A DNA stretch of 64,000 bases from Hymenopus coronatus (lineage: Eukaryota > Arthropoda > Insecta > Mantodea > Hymenopodidae): positions 10,083,001-10,147,000 of the forward strand of contig CM060899.1 of assembly GCA_030762935.1 (NCBI GenBank). Reading direction: 5' to 3'. The notes beneath the pieces are model-generated. The model did no database searches. It was given only the letters and a program-made list of their open reading frames with translations, and was not told the origin of the DNA. This document shows positions 1 through 8,693 of this stretch, piece after piece; the first letter of the stretch is position 1; each line of letters opens with the position of its first letter. The translations under genes and the position numbers were made by a program.

Positions 1-341
1 CGAAGTCCCTTTCTCTCTGCATCTCAAGAGAAACAAGATAAGATTAAAGTATAGCATCATGCCTGCATGTGTTGAGTAATGAAAGGGGCTTCCCCTCACC
101 TTATTAGTCTTAACTTCAGGTCCTTTCAGGTTCAATTTCTTACAAGTATTGTCCTAATCATGAGCATATATCATATTTCACAGTACAAACAGACACAGAT
201 ATTGAGAGAATAATTAGGAAATGTCCTATTCTTATGCATTGTAGTTAGTGAAGCACATTCCCCATATTTTGATTCTATACTTATGAGATGAATATGGCTT
301 TTGTTAGTTAAATGTGCAACCCAAAGTAAGATTTTGGCAGA

Positions 342-804
342 GTGGCGGCAGAGTGTTGTAGAGTGACGCGTAGTGGGCTCCAAAATGAGTGTGAAAATAA
401 AGTGATCTATCCGGAAAATAAGAGTAAGAAGCCTGATGAAATGCTTCTGAGCCATCAGAAATTCCATGGTAATGAAGATGATGTTCATCAAAGCCAAAAT
501 AATCAGCAAGAGATGAAAAAGATAACAGCCATTGCCAAGCACGAGGGAAATGGAAATGCTAGCGTCACTGCAGATTTAAAGAGAGCACAAAAAGAAATTA
601 TAAATATGTAGGCTGAAAACAAAGAGCTAAAAGACCAAATATCAATTATGGTTAAGGATAAAGTAATTATATAGAAGTAGCGAAAAAATCGAAAATACAT
701 GACCCAGACAAAGACATTGAAACAACAAATAGGTTCGACGTACTGAATGAAGATGACCTGGTGGAAAAAAGAGACATTAGTGATGAAGAATATTGCAGTG
801 GTCC
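342..804 (+). pseudogene. Host A ORF1, N-terminal part
   Basis: An 89-codon open stretch starts at 342. After an in-frame TAG it continues with charged, heptad-like residues (ENKELKDQISIM). A +1 shift then opens a frame reading NRFDVLNEDDLVEK up to the copy 1 insertion point at 804. The composition fits the coiled-coil linker that precedes the esterase in CR1-type ORF1 proteins, which probably bind element RNA. I see no clear PHD finger here, unlike host B. The real start may lie upstream of 342, and the first ATG is only the first usable one. The stops mark it as a pseudogene. Confidence 0.6.
794..804 (+). repeat. 5' target-site duplication of I-group copy 1
   Basis: TGCAGTGGTCC at 794-804 is repeated exactly at 6615-6625. 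It directly abuts the poly-C start of the element. Confidence 0.9.
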
Positions 805-1273
805 TCCCCCCCCCCCCCCCCCAGGGGCCTACTACGGTAGGTACGGGTTAGGCGCACCCGGGGTCCCGAGCCCTCCTGGCTCCCTCTGCGGGCAACCTCA
901 GAGTGGTGAGGGAGTCAGTAGGGCCAAATGCCCACCCACGTGTAGGCCGTGCGTGGAGACCCGTGTCGGTGAAAAGGAATATCCTGGTTGGTTGAGGGTT
1001 GCGTACCTGACACTGGGCTTCTGTCTTTCAGTAACTGGGGAGGGTGTACAACTTAATACACCACTTTGGTTTCTGCTTTGCCTAAACGGGAGGCTAGGGA
1101 CTAACCCACCCCTAGTCAATCGGCCAGGACTAGGTATTATACCGAACTCCAGGGTGAGTGGGACGGCGTGCTCGCTATATCCCTTGTGTAGCCCTGTCAC
1201 CGCAGTGGGGTGACCCCGTGTTGGGCTCCGTGGTGGGTGGGGAGCACTGGGGGAGGAATTTCTATGTTCCTTT

Positions 1274-2697
1274 ATGGCACCAAAAAACCAAAATCTAACT
1301 CTTAGTAATATGGGAAAAGAAGTAGTTGAGTCTTGTGGTCCTCGCTACTTGGTAATCAATCGGACAGAGATGGAAGGAAGTTTAACACGGTGTAGGGAGG
1401 GTCTCGACGCAATAGCTGGACCTGTAAAATCCTACATTAGAGCTCGCAATGGCACGCTGCTGGTTGAGGCCTTCTCCGCATCCCAGGCTGCCAAAATGCT
1501 GAAAGCGAAACTATTAGCCAGCTTCCCCGTGAAGGTCGAACTGCATAAGACGCTAAACTCTTCACGTGGTGTGATCACCACCCGCGTTCTTGACGGACTA
1601 AGTATTGAGGATATTCAGGAGAACATGGCGGATCAAGGCGTAACATCTGTGTATAGCGTTCAGCGTAAAGTTAATGGAGAATTCATGCCGTACCCTGTTC
1701 CTGACTTTTGATCGGGTAATTCTCCAGCAAAAGATTAGGCAGGGTACGAAGTCATCGAGGTTAGGCCTTATATACCGAACCCGCTAAGATGCTATAACTG
1801 TCAACGTTTTGGCCATACGCGAGATTTTTGTAAGGGCGAATCCACCTGCGCCAACTGTGGTGACCTATCCCATGATGGTGTGTGTAGTGCACTACCATCA
1901 TGCGTGAATTGTGACGGCGAACATCCATCCAGTTCCCGGAACTGTCCCCGTTTTACAGAGGAGAAGGCCATCCAAGAGATCCGGATGAAAGAGAAGGTGT
2001 CCTCGGAAGCCCGGACTCTCTTGCGACTCCGCCAACCCTCTGTCCCGAAGTCCGGCATGTTTAGCTCTGTTGTATCTAAACAGGTGCCGTGTCGGGAAAT
2101 CGCAACACAAACTAGCAATATAAACGGCACAACTATCGTAGAAAAGGTCCTTGAAGCCAGAACAGTGCCCAAGCCTCGTTACCTTCCAAGTCGGCATTAA
2201 CATCTGCCAAACCTGTCAGCCGACAGAGCAGTTCGGCAAGCTTCTCACCTAAAGTTTCGACTTCGGGAAATAAAACCTCTAAGATTGTCACGTACTCTGC
2301 TCCTGCTAAGCAATTCAAGACCAGCTATGTCCGGCAAGACTTTCTAAAACATAGTGTTAAGACCACTCCCAAAACATCTAAGGGAAAGCAAAGTTCACGC
2401 CACTCTCCACGGAGATCCTCCTCTGAGGAATCTTCTGGGGGAAGTACCGATCGGCCACAACCAACATCGCCGATCAGTACCTCTAATCGTTTCGAGGTTC
2501 TCGAACCGAAATTTTCTATGGGAAAGGGGTCTTCCCCCGTGAAGGAGATGGATCAGGAGGATTCTGTCGTCAGTGGCAAACGCACAGTGCGTAAGGGACA
2601 GGATCGTGCTGCCGAAAAAAGTGTTAGTCCGACACCAAAAAAGAATAAACTGAACCGACCAACGCCGCCCAATATTCAGAAACGGCTTTCCATTTAG
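1274..2697 (+). pseudogene. I-group copy 1 ORF1 (gag-like, CCHC zinc knuckles)
   Basis: The frame from ATG 1274 runs 145 codons through a gag-like N-terminal domain (ending YPVPDF). Two shifts near 1705-1745 lead into the frame that reads VRPYIPNPLRC and then the knuckles. The first is CYNCQRFGHTRDFC near 1790. The next two are CANCGDLSHDGVC and CVNCDGEHPSSSRNC. Such proteins bind element RNA to form ribonucleoprotein. After the knuckles comes a Ser/Lys/Pro-rich tail; further shifts lead to a plausible natural stop, TAG at 2695-2697, 22 bp before ORF2. The frame breaks mean no intact ORF1 is made. Confidence 0.82.
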
Positions 2698-2719
2698 AAC
2701 TTATCCCATCATAAATACT

Positions 2720-5700
2720 ATGGCTATCCTACAGTGGTACATACGTGGAGTTAGATCACAGAGACCAGAGCTTGACCGCTGCTACATCAGCATCAGCCCT
2801 TGGTCATATGCTTACAAGAGACAGAGCTCCGTCCCCGGGACTTCGTTGCCATCAGGAAGTACTCCTCCGTACGCTGTGATCTATCACCGGAGGAGGGTGT
2901 CCCAGCACATGGAGGCACTATGATGCTTATCCGAGATATATTTGTCGAACCCGTACCCTTACAATCTGACATCCAGTCCGTCGCGGTCGGGATTTGGGTT
3001 CCTCCGCTATCTTTACCATTTGTAGTCTCTATTTACCTCCATCTGCTGACCTCTTGCACACTGACTTTGAAGACATTGTTGCGCAGCTGCCTCCACCATT
3101 TCTATTAGTAGGAGATGTGAATGTCCATCACCCACTTTGGGGCTCACCTCGGGCGTGTGCGAGAGGTAACCTCATTGCAAACTTCTTGGACCGTAATAAT
3201 TTAACTCTCTTGAACACCGGAGAGCCCACATTTCTTTCTGACGCCTTTCATACTGTTTCATACCTTGATGTAGCTATTTGTTCACCCCAGTTAGCAGTTT
3301 CCTTCAGTTGGAATATCATCTCTGATTTGCATTCGAGCGACCACATCCCATGTCTTATTAGTCTCTTGACGCATCCTGTATGTTCTACCCTTTTACCCAA
3401 CTGAGATGTTTATTCCCACTTGGCTGTTTTTAACCATGATGAGCACGCCTCTGTGAACCATTTAGTAGACCACTTCACAGAGATAGGTCTATCCTCTGCT
3501 GAACAATCAATTCCACGTTCCACTGGCCCAACTCGTCACTTTCCGGTACCTTTGTGGACTGACGAGTGCCGGACTGCTATTCGTGCCCGCAGGCGTGGTC
3601 TCAGGGTTTTCGAGCGTCGCCCTACATTGGAAAACTTCAAACACTATTAGAAAATGCGTGCTCAATCCCGACAAGTTATTAAGGATAGCAAAAAGACGTT
3701 CTGGAGCAACTTTGTAGCTTCCTTTAATAGACATACCCCTTCCTCTGTCGTATGGGATAAGTTGAGGCGTGTGGCTGGCAAATCGACCCATATGCCAATC
3801 GCTGGTCTCAGAACCGCTGCAGGTGTTGTTGTTAACACATTTGACATGGCTAACACTTTGGGCCGTGCTTTCGCTCAGGTGTCTAGCTCAGACAATTATC
3901 CCCCTGAGTTCCTTAGAGTTAAGGATCAGGCCGAATCTCAAGTGTATTCCTTTCGTTCCGGAAATTTGAGGATTACAACCGTGTTTTCACCAAGGCGGAG
4001 CTAAACCAGCACTTAAATCTTCGCGGCACTCTGCGCCTGGTCCAGATGGCATCCACGTCCAAATGTTGCAATATCTCTCTCCTGACGGTAAGGCTTTTCT
4101 ACTCGAGGTGTATAACCGGGTCTGGGTTGACGCCACTTCTCCAGACAGATGGCGGAAGGCCACCGTTATACCTATTCTGAAGCCTGGGAAGGACCGTCAT
4201 CTTCCTTCCAGCTACCGTCCTATTTCCCTCACGAGCTGCGTTTGCAAGGTGATGGAACGCATGATCAATGGAGGTTGGTCTGGTGGCTAGAATCCCTCAA
4301 TCTATTGACTAATGCTCAGTGCGGTTTTCGATGGCGTCGGTCAGCGGTTGACCATCTTGTATCGCTATCGACGAAGATTATGGACTGCTTTCTTACAAAC
4401 TGTCAAACGGTTGGAATATTTTTTGACCTTGAGAAAGCCTATGACACGTGTTGGCGAGTAGGTATCTTACGTTCCCTCCACAACTGGAATTTTCGTGGAC
4501 GCCTACCATTATTCATTCACGAGTTTATGCGGGATCGTGCTTTCCGAGTAAGGGTCGACTCGGTTTTTTCTAAACATTTTATTCAAGAGAACGGTGTGCC
4601 GCAGGGCTCCGTACTAAGCGTGATGCTGTTTGCTATAGCAATTAATTCCATATCGCAATGTGTTCCCCTAGGTGTCTCGTCCTGTTTATTTGTGGATGAC
4701 TTTGCTATTTACTGTACTTCTCAGCGTACACCATTTTTGGAACGTCGCCTCCAGCGGTGTTTGGACAATCTCTATGATTGGAGCTTGAATAACGGCTTTA
4801 GTTTCTCCCCTGAGAAGACAGTCTGGGTTAGCTTCTGGCGACGTAGGTGGCGACTTCCGCCATGTCTTCGACTCGGGCCAGATTTACCACCATTCGCAGA
4901 TGAGACGAGGTTCCTTGGGTTGCTCTTCGATCGGAGGCTTTGTTGGTCTCCGCATATAGCACAGCTGAAAGCGCGATGTGACCGTTCTCTCAATATTTTA
5001 CGGATACTAAGCGGTAAATCTTGGGGAGCGGATCGGACAGTGTTGCTTCGTCTTTATCGCGCACTGATTCGATCGAAGTTGGACTATGGAAGCATTGTTT
5101 ATTCTTCAGCACGACCATCAGTGCTCAAAAGATTAGACACAGTCCATAATCAGGGCATCCGTGTGGCGGTTGGAGCTTTCCAATCAGCCCAGTTGTTAGC
5201 CTCTACGCCGAATCGGGAGAACCCCCTCTGTGATATCGGCGCGATGTCCTGCTAGCTAACTATGGCTGTGGGCTCAAGTGCATGCCTGGTCATCCAAACT
5301 TACGCGCGTTTTTCTCCCCCGAGCTGGACGAACGGTATCGCCACCACTCCCTTAGTCCAAAGCCTGCAGGTTTTCGTTTCCGTGACCTTCTTCGGCAACA
5401 TGATATTGACATGTTGAGGTTGTTTCCCAAGGTGGAGAGGAGGTTTCCTCCTTGGTGTCGTGCCGATCTCATGTCAATCTGGGGATGACGGTTTACAGGA
5501 AATCTGCTGTGCCTGTTGATAGTATCCATAGCGGTTTTTTTTTAATTTGTTTATCAACAAACAGTGGCCGTATTTTTATATATACCGATGGCAGTAAGTG
5601 CCCCGACGGTGTTGGTTGTGCCTTTGTTCATGGGTTCGAATCTTTTACTTTCAGTTTACCTAGCAGCACATCCATATATTCTGCCGAGCTGTATGCTACT

Positions 5701-6406
5701 TACCGCGCTCTTTTGTATATTCGCCACCGAAAATTAAGTGACTGCCTTATTCCTAGCAATTCCCTCAGTGCCCTTCAGAGCATTCGTGAGCTGTACAGTT
5801 GCCATCCTTTAGTGCAGCGCATCCAGGACGCCCTCCACATTTCGCAAGATTCTGGGGTTAGTGTGGAACTTGCATGGATCGCTGGACACGTTGGTCTTCC
5901 AGGGAATGCATTTGCAGATTTGGCAGCGAAATCGGCAGTCGCAGAGTCCAGGGTTAATGTTACCGTTGCAATTGCGGAAGACTTAGAGCAGTTGTACGGA
6001 GAGCTGTATTTTTGAGCTGGCATGTGGAGTGGTCGGCTCTCCGAAGTAACAAGCTACGGGAAGTGAAAGACTTTCCTGTCCCCTGGGCAACCTCCTCCCG
6101 TTCTCGCTGGGAGGATGCGCAATTGGCTCGGCTGCGAATTGACCACTGTTTTTTTTTTTTTTACCCATTGCTTCCTTTTTCATAGAGATCCTGAACCTGT
6201 GTGTCCGCTCTGTGGCGCAGCACTGATGGTAGCACACGTGCTGTTAAGAGTGTGTTGCTCTGGTATCTTTTCTCACCACTCTCCAGCTGCCAGCCTCCCT
6301 AGCGGAGGTTCTTGGCAATGATCGCGCTGCTGTTGGAAAGAGTTTTTCAGTTTTTATCTACAATAAATGTTACGTTCAGGATATAGTTCTTTTTATAAGA
6401 CTTTAA
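2720..6406 (+). pseudogene. I-group copy 1 ORF2 (endonuclease, RT, RNase H)
   Basis: ORF2 begins with MAILQWYIRGVRSQRPEL at 2720. The APE-type endonuclease is readable to about 3400, including LLVGDVNVHHPLWGS and SDLHSSDHIP. Reverse transcriptase motifs lie at 4149-4720: FFDLEKAYDT (A), NGVPQGSVLS (B) and an intact FVDDFAIYC (C). RNase H is at 5452-6015, with YTDGS and SAELYA, but the third acid is lost: IPSNSLSAL stands where copies 2 and 3 read CSDSLSAL, so Asp became Asn. The C-terminal knuckle CPLCGAALMVAHVLL follows, after a T14 run near 6150 that breaks the frame. The natural stop is probably TAA 6404-6406. There are at least six frame breaks. Confidence 0.87.
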
Positions 6407-6559
6407 AACATTTAATCTTACTTGTTTTTACCAATTTTTTACACCCAATTGTTTTAACTGGTTTTATGTTATGGTTGTTTCTTTTAGGTCTATTTTTAGC
6501 ACACTTTTTACCATTTTAAAGCCCCTTTCGATCCCATTTCATGTCCTGTTTAGTTTTCT

Positions 6560-6594
6560 AAGGGCGCTGATAATCCTGGTAGTTGGACGCCCTT
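6560..6594 (+). other. Conserved 3' terminal hairpin of copy 1
   Basis: AAGGGCG at 6560-6566 is the reverse complement of CGCCCTT at 6588-6594, giving a 7-bp stem and 21-nt loop. It lies just before the ATC-repeat tail. Equivalent stems sit at the 3' ends of copies 2 and 3. By analogy with other LINEs it may be the structure the reverse transcriptase recognises; that role is inferred. Confidence 0.7.
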
Positions 6595-6614
6595 TTAAAC
6601 TCCAATCATCATCA

Positions 6615-6625
6615 TGCAGTGGTCC
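6615..6625 (+). repeat. 3' target-site duplication of I-group copy 1
   Basis: TGCAGTGGTCC, identical to 794-804. Reading continues here in the interrupted host A ORF1 frame (CSGPCRRKDARQNPFKW). Confidence 0.9.
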
Positions 6626-7263
6626 ATGCAGAAGGAAAGACGCAAGACAAAACCCTTTCAAGTGGACCAACCCCAGACAAACATCGCTAGGAGTACACGA
6701 ACAAAATAAATTGGAGAAGAAAGAAGTACAGGAAAACGTGACATCTCGATGCAAGAAGAAATGAGTGAAAAAGTGATAGTGTATAGTGATTCGATAATAA
6801 AACATGTAGTGATAAATAATCCTAATGTAAAAGTGAACGTTTATAGGAGAATGAGAGCTGAATATTACCAAACTTAATGGACGAAAATGTGTCGAAAAGT
6901 GAGGTTACAACAGTGGTGATCCATGCCGGGACAAATGACATAAAACCAGCTAGTACCTCAGAAGAGGTCATGGCTGAGGACTACAATGCAATAAAGAGTG
7001 CAATGAAGTGTCACCCTAAGGCAAAAATTGTTGTAAATAGTATAGCTTTAAGAAGGGATGTTAGATATGGCTTCTTGAAAGCCATTAATGAGGGAATACG
7101 CTGGGCTTGTGAAACACTGAAAGCAATATTTGTTGATACTAACAAGTCCTTAGATGAAAGTTGCCTTGGGAGGGATGGACTTCACTTAAACAGAAAAGGG
7201 TCATTTCTATTAAGTCAAATGATAAATAATGTAATCAAGGTATGCATGAAATCGGGAAACTAG
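6626..7263 (+). pseudogene. Host A ORF1, C-terminal SGNH/GDSL-esterase domain
   Basis: Past the duplication the host frame resumes, breaks at a TGA near 6760, and reads KVIVYSDSIIKHV in another frame. That is the position of the catalytic GDS block, with Tyr replacing Gly. A 129-codon stretch from 6877 contains VVIHAGTND (block III, near 6922) and DGLHLNRKG (block V, Asp-x-x-His, near 7170). These are hallmark SGNH-hydrolase blocks. The domain occurs in ORF1 of CR1-like LINEs and may act on lipids or proteins, but its role in transposition is not settled. Stop TAG is at 7261-7263. It is non-functional here because the ORF1 is split by copy 1 and frameshifted. Confidence 0.8.
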
Positions 7264-7359
7264 TTTCGGGTACAGAGGGTGATAAATTGCACAATGTGTC
7301 AGTGAACATGTAAACTAAAGCTAATGGTATAATCATAAATAGGGAAACAATTGTGCATC

Positions 7360-7779
7360 CACAACCTAAAATCTCTATTAGGTGTATACATCAGAATATA
7401 CAGTACTTATCTAATAGAAAGGAAGTTTCATTAATGAAATAGATGCTGACATAGTTGCGATCTCAGAGCACGGTCTAAAAAACCTCAAGAATTTGTATGT
7501 AAAATTGATAACTATTCTATTATTGATATAGTTAGTAGAAAAAAACATAAGGGTGGTGGAGTGGCATTACTGGCACAAAATATACACAATGTTACTCCAT
7601 TAGTAAAAATACGAGATTTTAATATTGAAATGGTATGTGAGATAGTAGGGGCCCAAACCAAACTGAATAATGAAGAGGTTAAAATTCTTGCTATTTATAG
7701 ATCTCCACATGCTAGTGTAAATGAATTTATTGAATGTATGTATAGAGTATTAGGATATTGTTTAAAACCTGACTGTAAA
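7360..7779 (+). pseudogene. Host A ORF2, first part of the endonuclease domain
   Basis: Around 7375 the sequence reads IRCIHQNIQYLSNRK, then in shifted frames DADIVAISEHGL, the usual opening of an APE-type LINE endonuclease. An open frame from 7561 reads MALLAQNIHNVTPLVKI and KILAIYRSPHASVNEF, and stops being host sequence at copy 2 (LKPDCK). The same frame resumes beyond copy 2 at 12709 with IIILGDLNIYAD, so this is an endonuclease domain cut in two. The remaining shifts show the copy was already degraded or has decayed since. Confidence 0.78.
7770..7779 (+). repeat. 5' target-site duplication of I-group copy 2
   Basis: TGACTGTAAA at 7770-7779 matches TGACTATAAA at 12699-12708 with one mismatch. 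Confidence 0.82.
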
Positions 7780-7885
7780 CCCCCCAGGGGCCTACTACGG
7801 TAGGTACGGGTTTGGCGCACCCGGGGGTTCCCAAGCCGCTCACCGCCACTTCACCCTACCCATCGCCATTCACTGTTGCCACGTC

Positions 7886-8680
7886 TTGTGTACTGTATGT
7901 GTTTGTTTCGTTTGTTTACATTTATACCCTCTTCCTCTTCTAGGCTTATGGAACTTAGTAGTTTGTAAGACATTGGGTTTATTAACTCCTGTCTCACCAG
8001 CAGGGATCTTTCACTATCCCCGTGGTTCCTGTCCCACGGTTCCAGCGCGGCATACCCAAGCCGCCTGTGCCCGACCCGCAACCTGCGATCGTTGTGGTCT
8101 AGTGGCACACGTTGACACCGTCTGTACGCGCGCACCGTGCTGCGTAAACTGTGAAGGCAGTCATCCGTCTAGCTCTCGACAGTGTCCCATGTACTTGGCA
8201 GAGAAAAGCATACAAGAAATACGTGTGAAGGAACATCTTACTTTTCCTGAGGCGAGACGGCGCTTTGAGCAGCTAAAGCCGGCCAACACCACAGGATACT
8301 CCTCAGCCGTTCGCCGTAAGCTTGTCCAATCCTTCGGTTTACAGACTGTGCCTGTCGCGGATGCGTCGACGCAAACTGACTTGTGCGAAGCCGCTCCTTT
8401 ACGTGCTCAATCATCTGCATCTCAGTGTACAACTTCTGATGCACAGCAGCAATCTCAGCCGTCGACTAACCCATGTGCTCCTAGTTCATCCTTAGCTGGA
8501 GATCGTTCCCGTCAACGTAGTAGACCGATGAGCCGAACTTCGGCAACGTCCCGCTCTCGTTCTGCGCACCGAAAGACTTCTGACTCCCGACCACCAGTGG
8601 AGTCTGAGGAAGACACGGACTTTAGGTTAGTTGGAGTTAAATCTGCGAAGGTGAGAAAGAAAGAAATTACACCACCTTAA
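7886..8680 (+). pseudogene. I-group copy 2 ORF1 (N-terminal half deleted)
   Basis: The 264-codon frame is partly artificial. Its first 50 or so codons read through 5' UTR, and real gag homology starts only near 8052. From there it shows CDRCGLVAHVDTVC and CVNCEGSHPSSSRQC, then EKSIQEIRVKEHLTFPEARR, then a Ser/Arg-rich tail to TAA 8678-8680. The first knuckle of copies 1 and 3 (CxNCQRFGH type) and the whole preceding gag domain are missing. The junction falls in GCGGCATACCC near 8046-8055, where copy 1 reads TTTGGCCATACGCG, so GG(C)CATAC-type microhomology lies at the break. ORF2 starts 14 bp after the stop. Confidence 0.8.
8020..8039 (+). promoter_or_regulatory. Hairpin box in the 5' UTR, shared by copies 2 and 3
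   Basis: CCGTGG, an 8-nt loop and CCACGG form a perfect 6-bp stem. The box and roughly 120 bp around it recur at 46140-46159. Conservation between diverged copies suggests function (internal promoter or RNA structure), which I infer rather than see. Confidence 0.5.
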
Positions 8681-8693
8681 TTTCTATCTCACC

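Larger units (their letters stand above)
805..6614 (+). mobile_element. I-group non-LTR retrotransposon, copy 1 (near full length, dead)
   Basis: This copy lies between two perfect 11-bp target duplications. It starts with a run of C and a box beginning GGGGCCTACTACGG that recurs at 7786 in copy 2. A roughly 450-bp GC-rich 5' UTR is followed by ORF1 (gag-like with CCHC knuckles), ORF2 (endonuclease, reverse transcriptase, RNase H, C-terminal Cys/His knuckle), a T-rich 3' UTR, a terminal hairpin and a short ATC-repeat tail. An RNase H domain plus this C-terminal knuckle fits the I/Nimb/LOA/Outcast assemblage; I cannot choose among them. It is visibly GC-richer than the surrounding DNA. Frameshifts and stops in both ORFs show it cannot be autonomous. 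Confidence 0.9.

Noticed and set aside
171..542. 123-codon minus frame
   Set aside because: Antisense to the host A ORF1 N-terminus, with no motif; hydrophobic composition expected from AT-rich DNA.
761..1213. 150-codon Pro-rich open frame, and a 100-codon minus frame at 898-1200
   Set aside because: It starts in host A ORF1 and reads through the poly-C run into the I-group 5' UTR. No match between copies in this frame.
7886..8050. Codons 1-50 of the copy 2 ORF1 frame as a real N-terminus with a signal-like hydrophobic stretch
   Set aside because: This part is the 5' UTR block shared with copy 3, where it is not in frame with ORF1.
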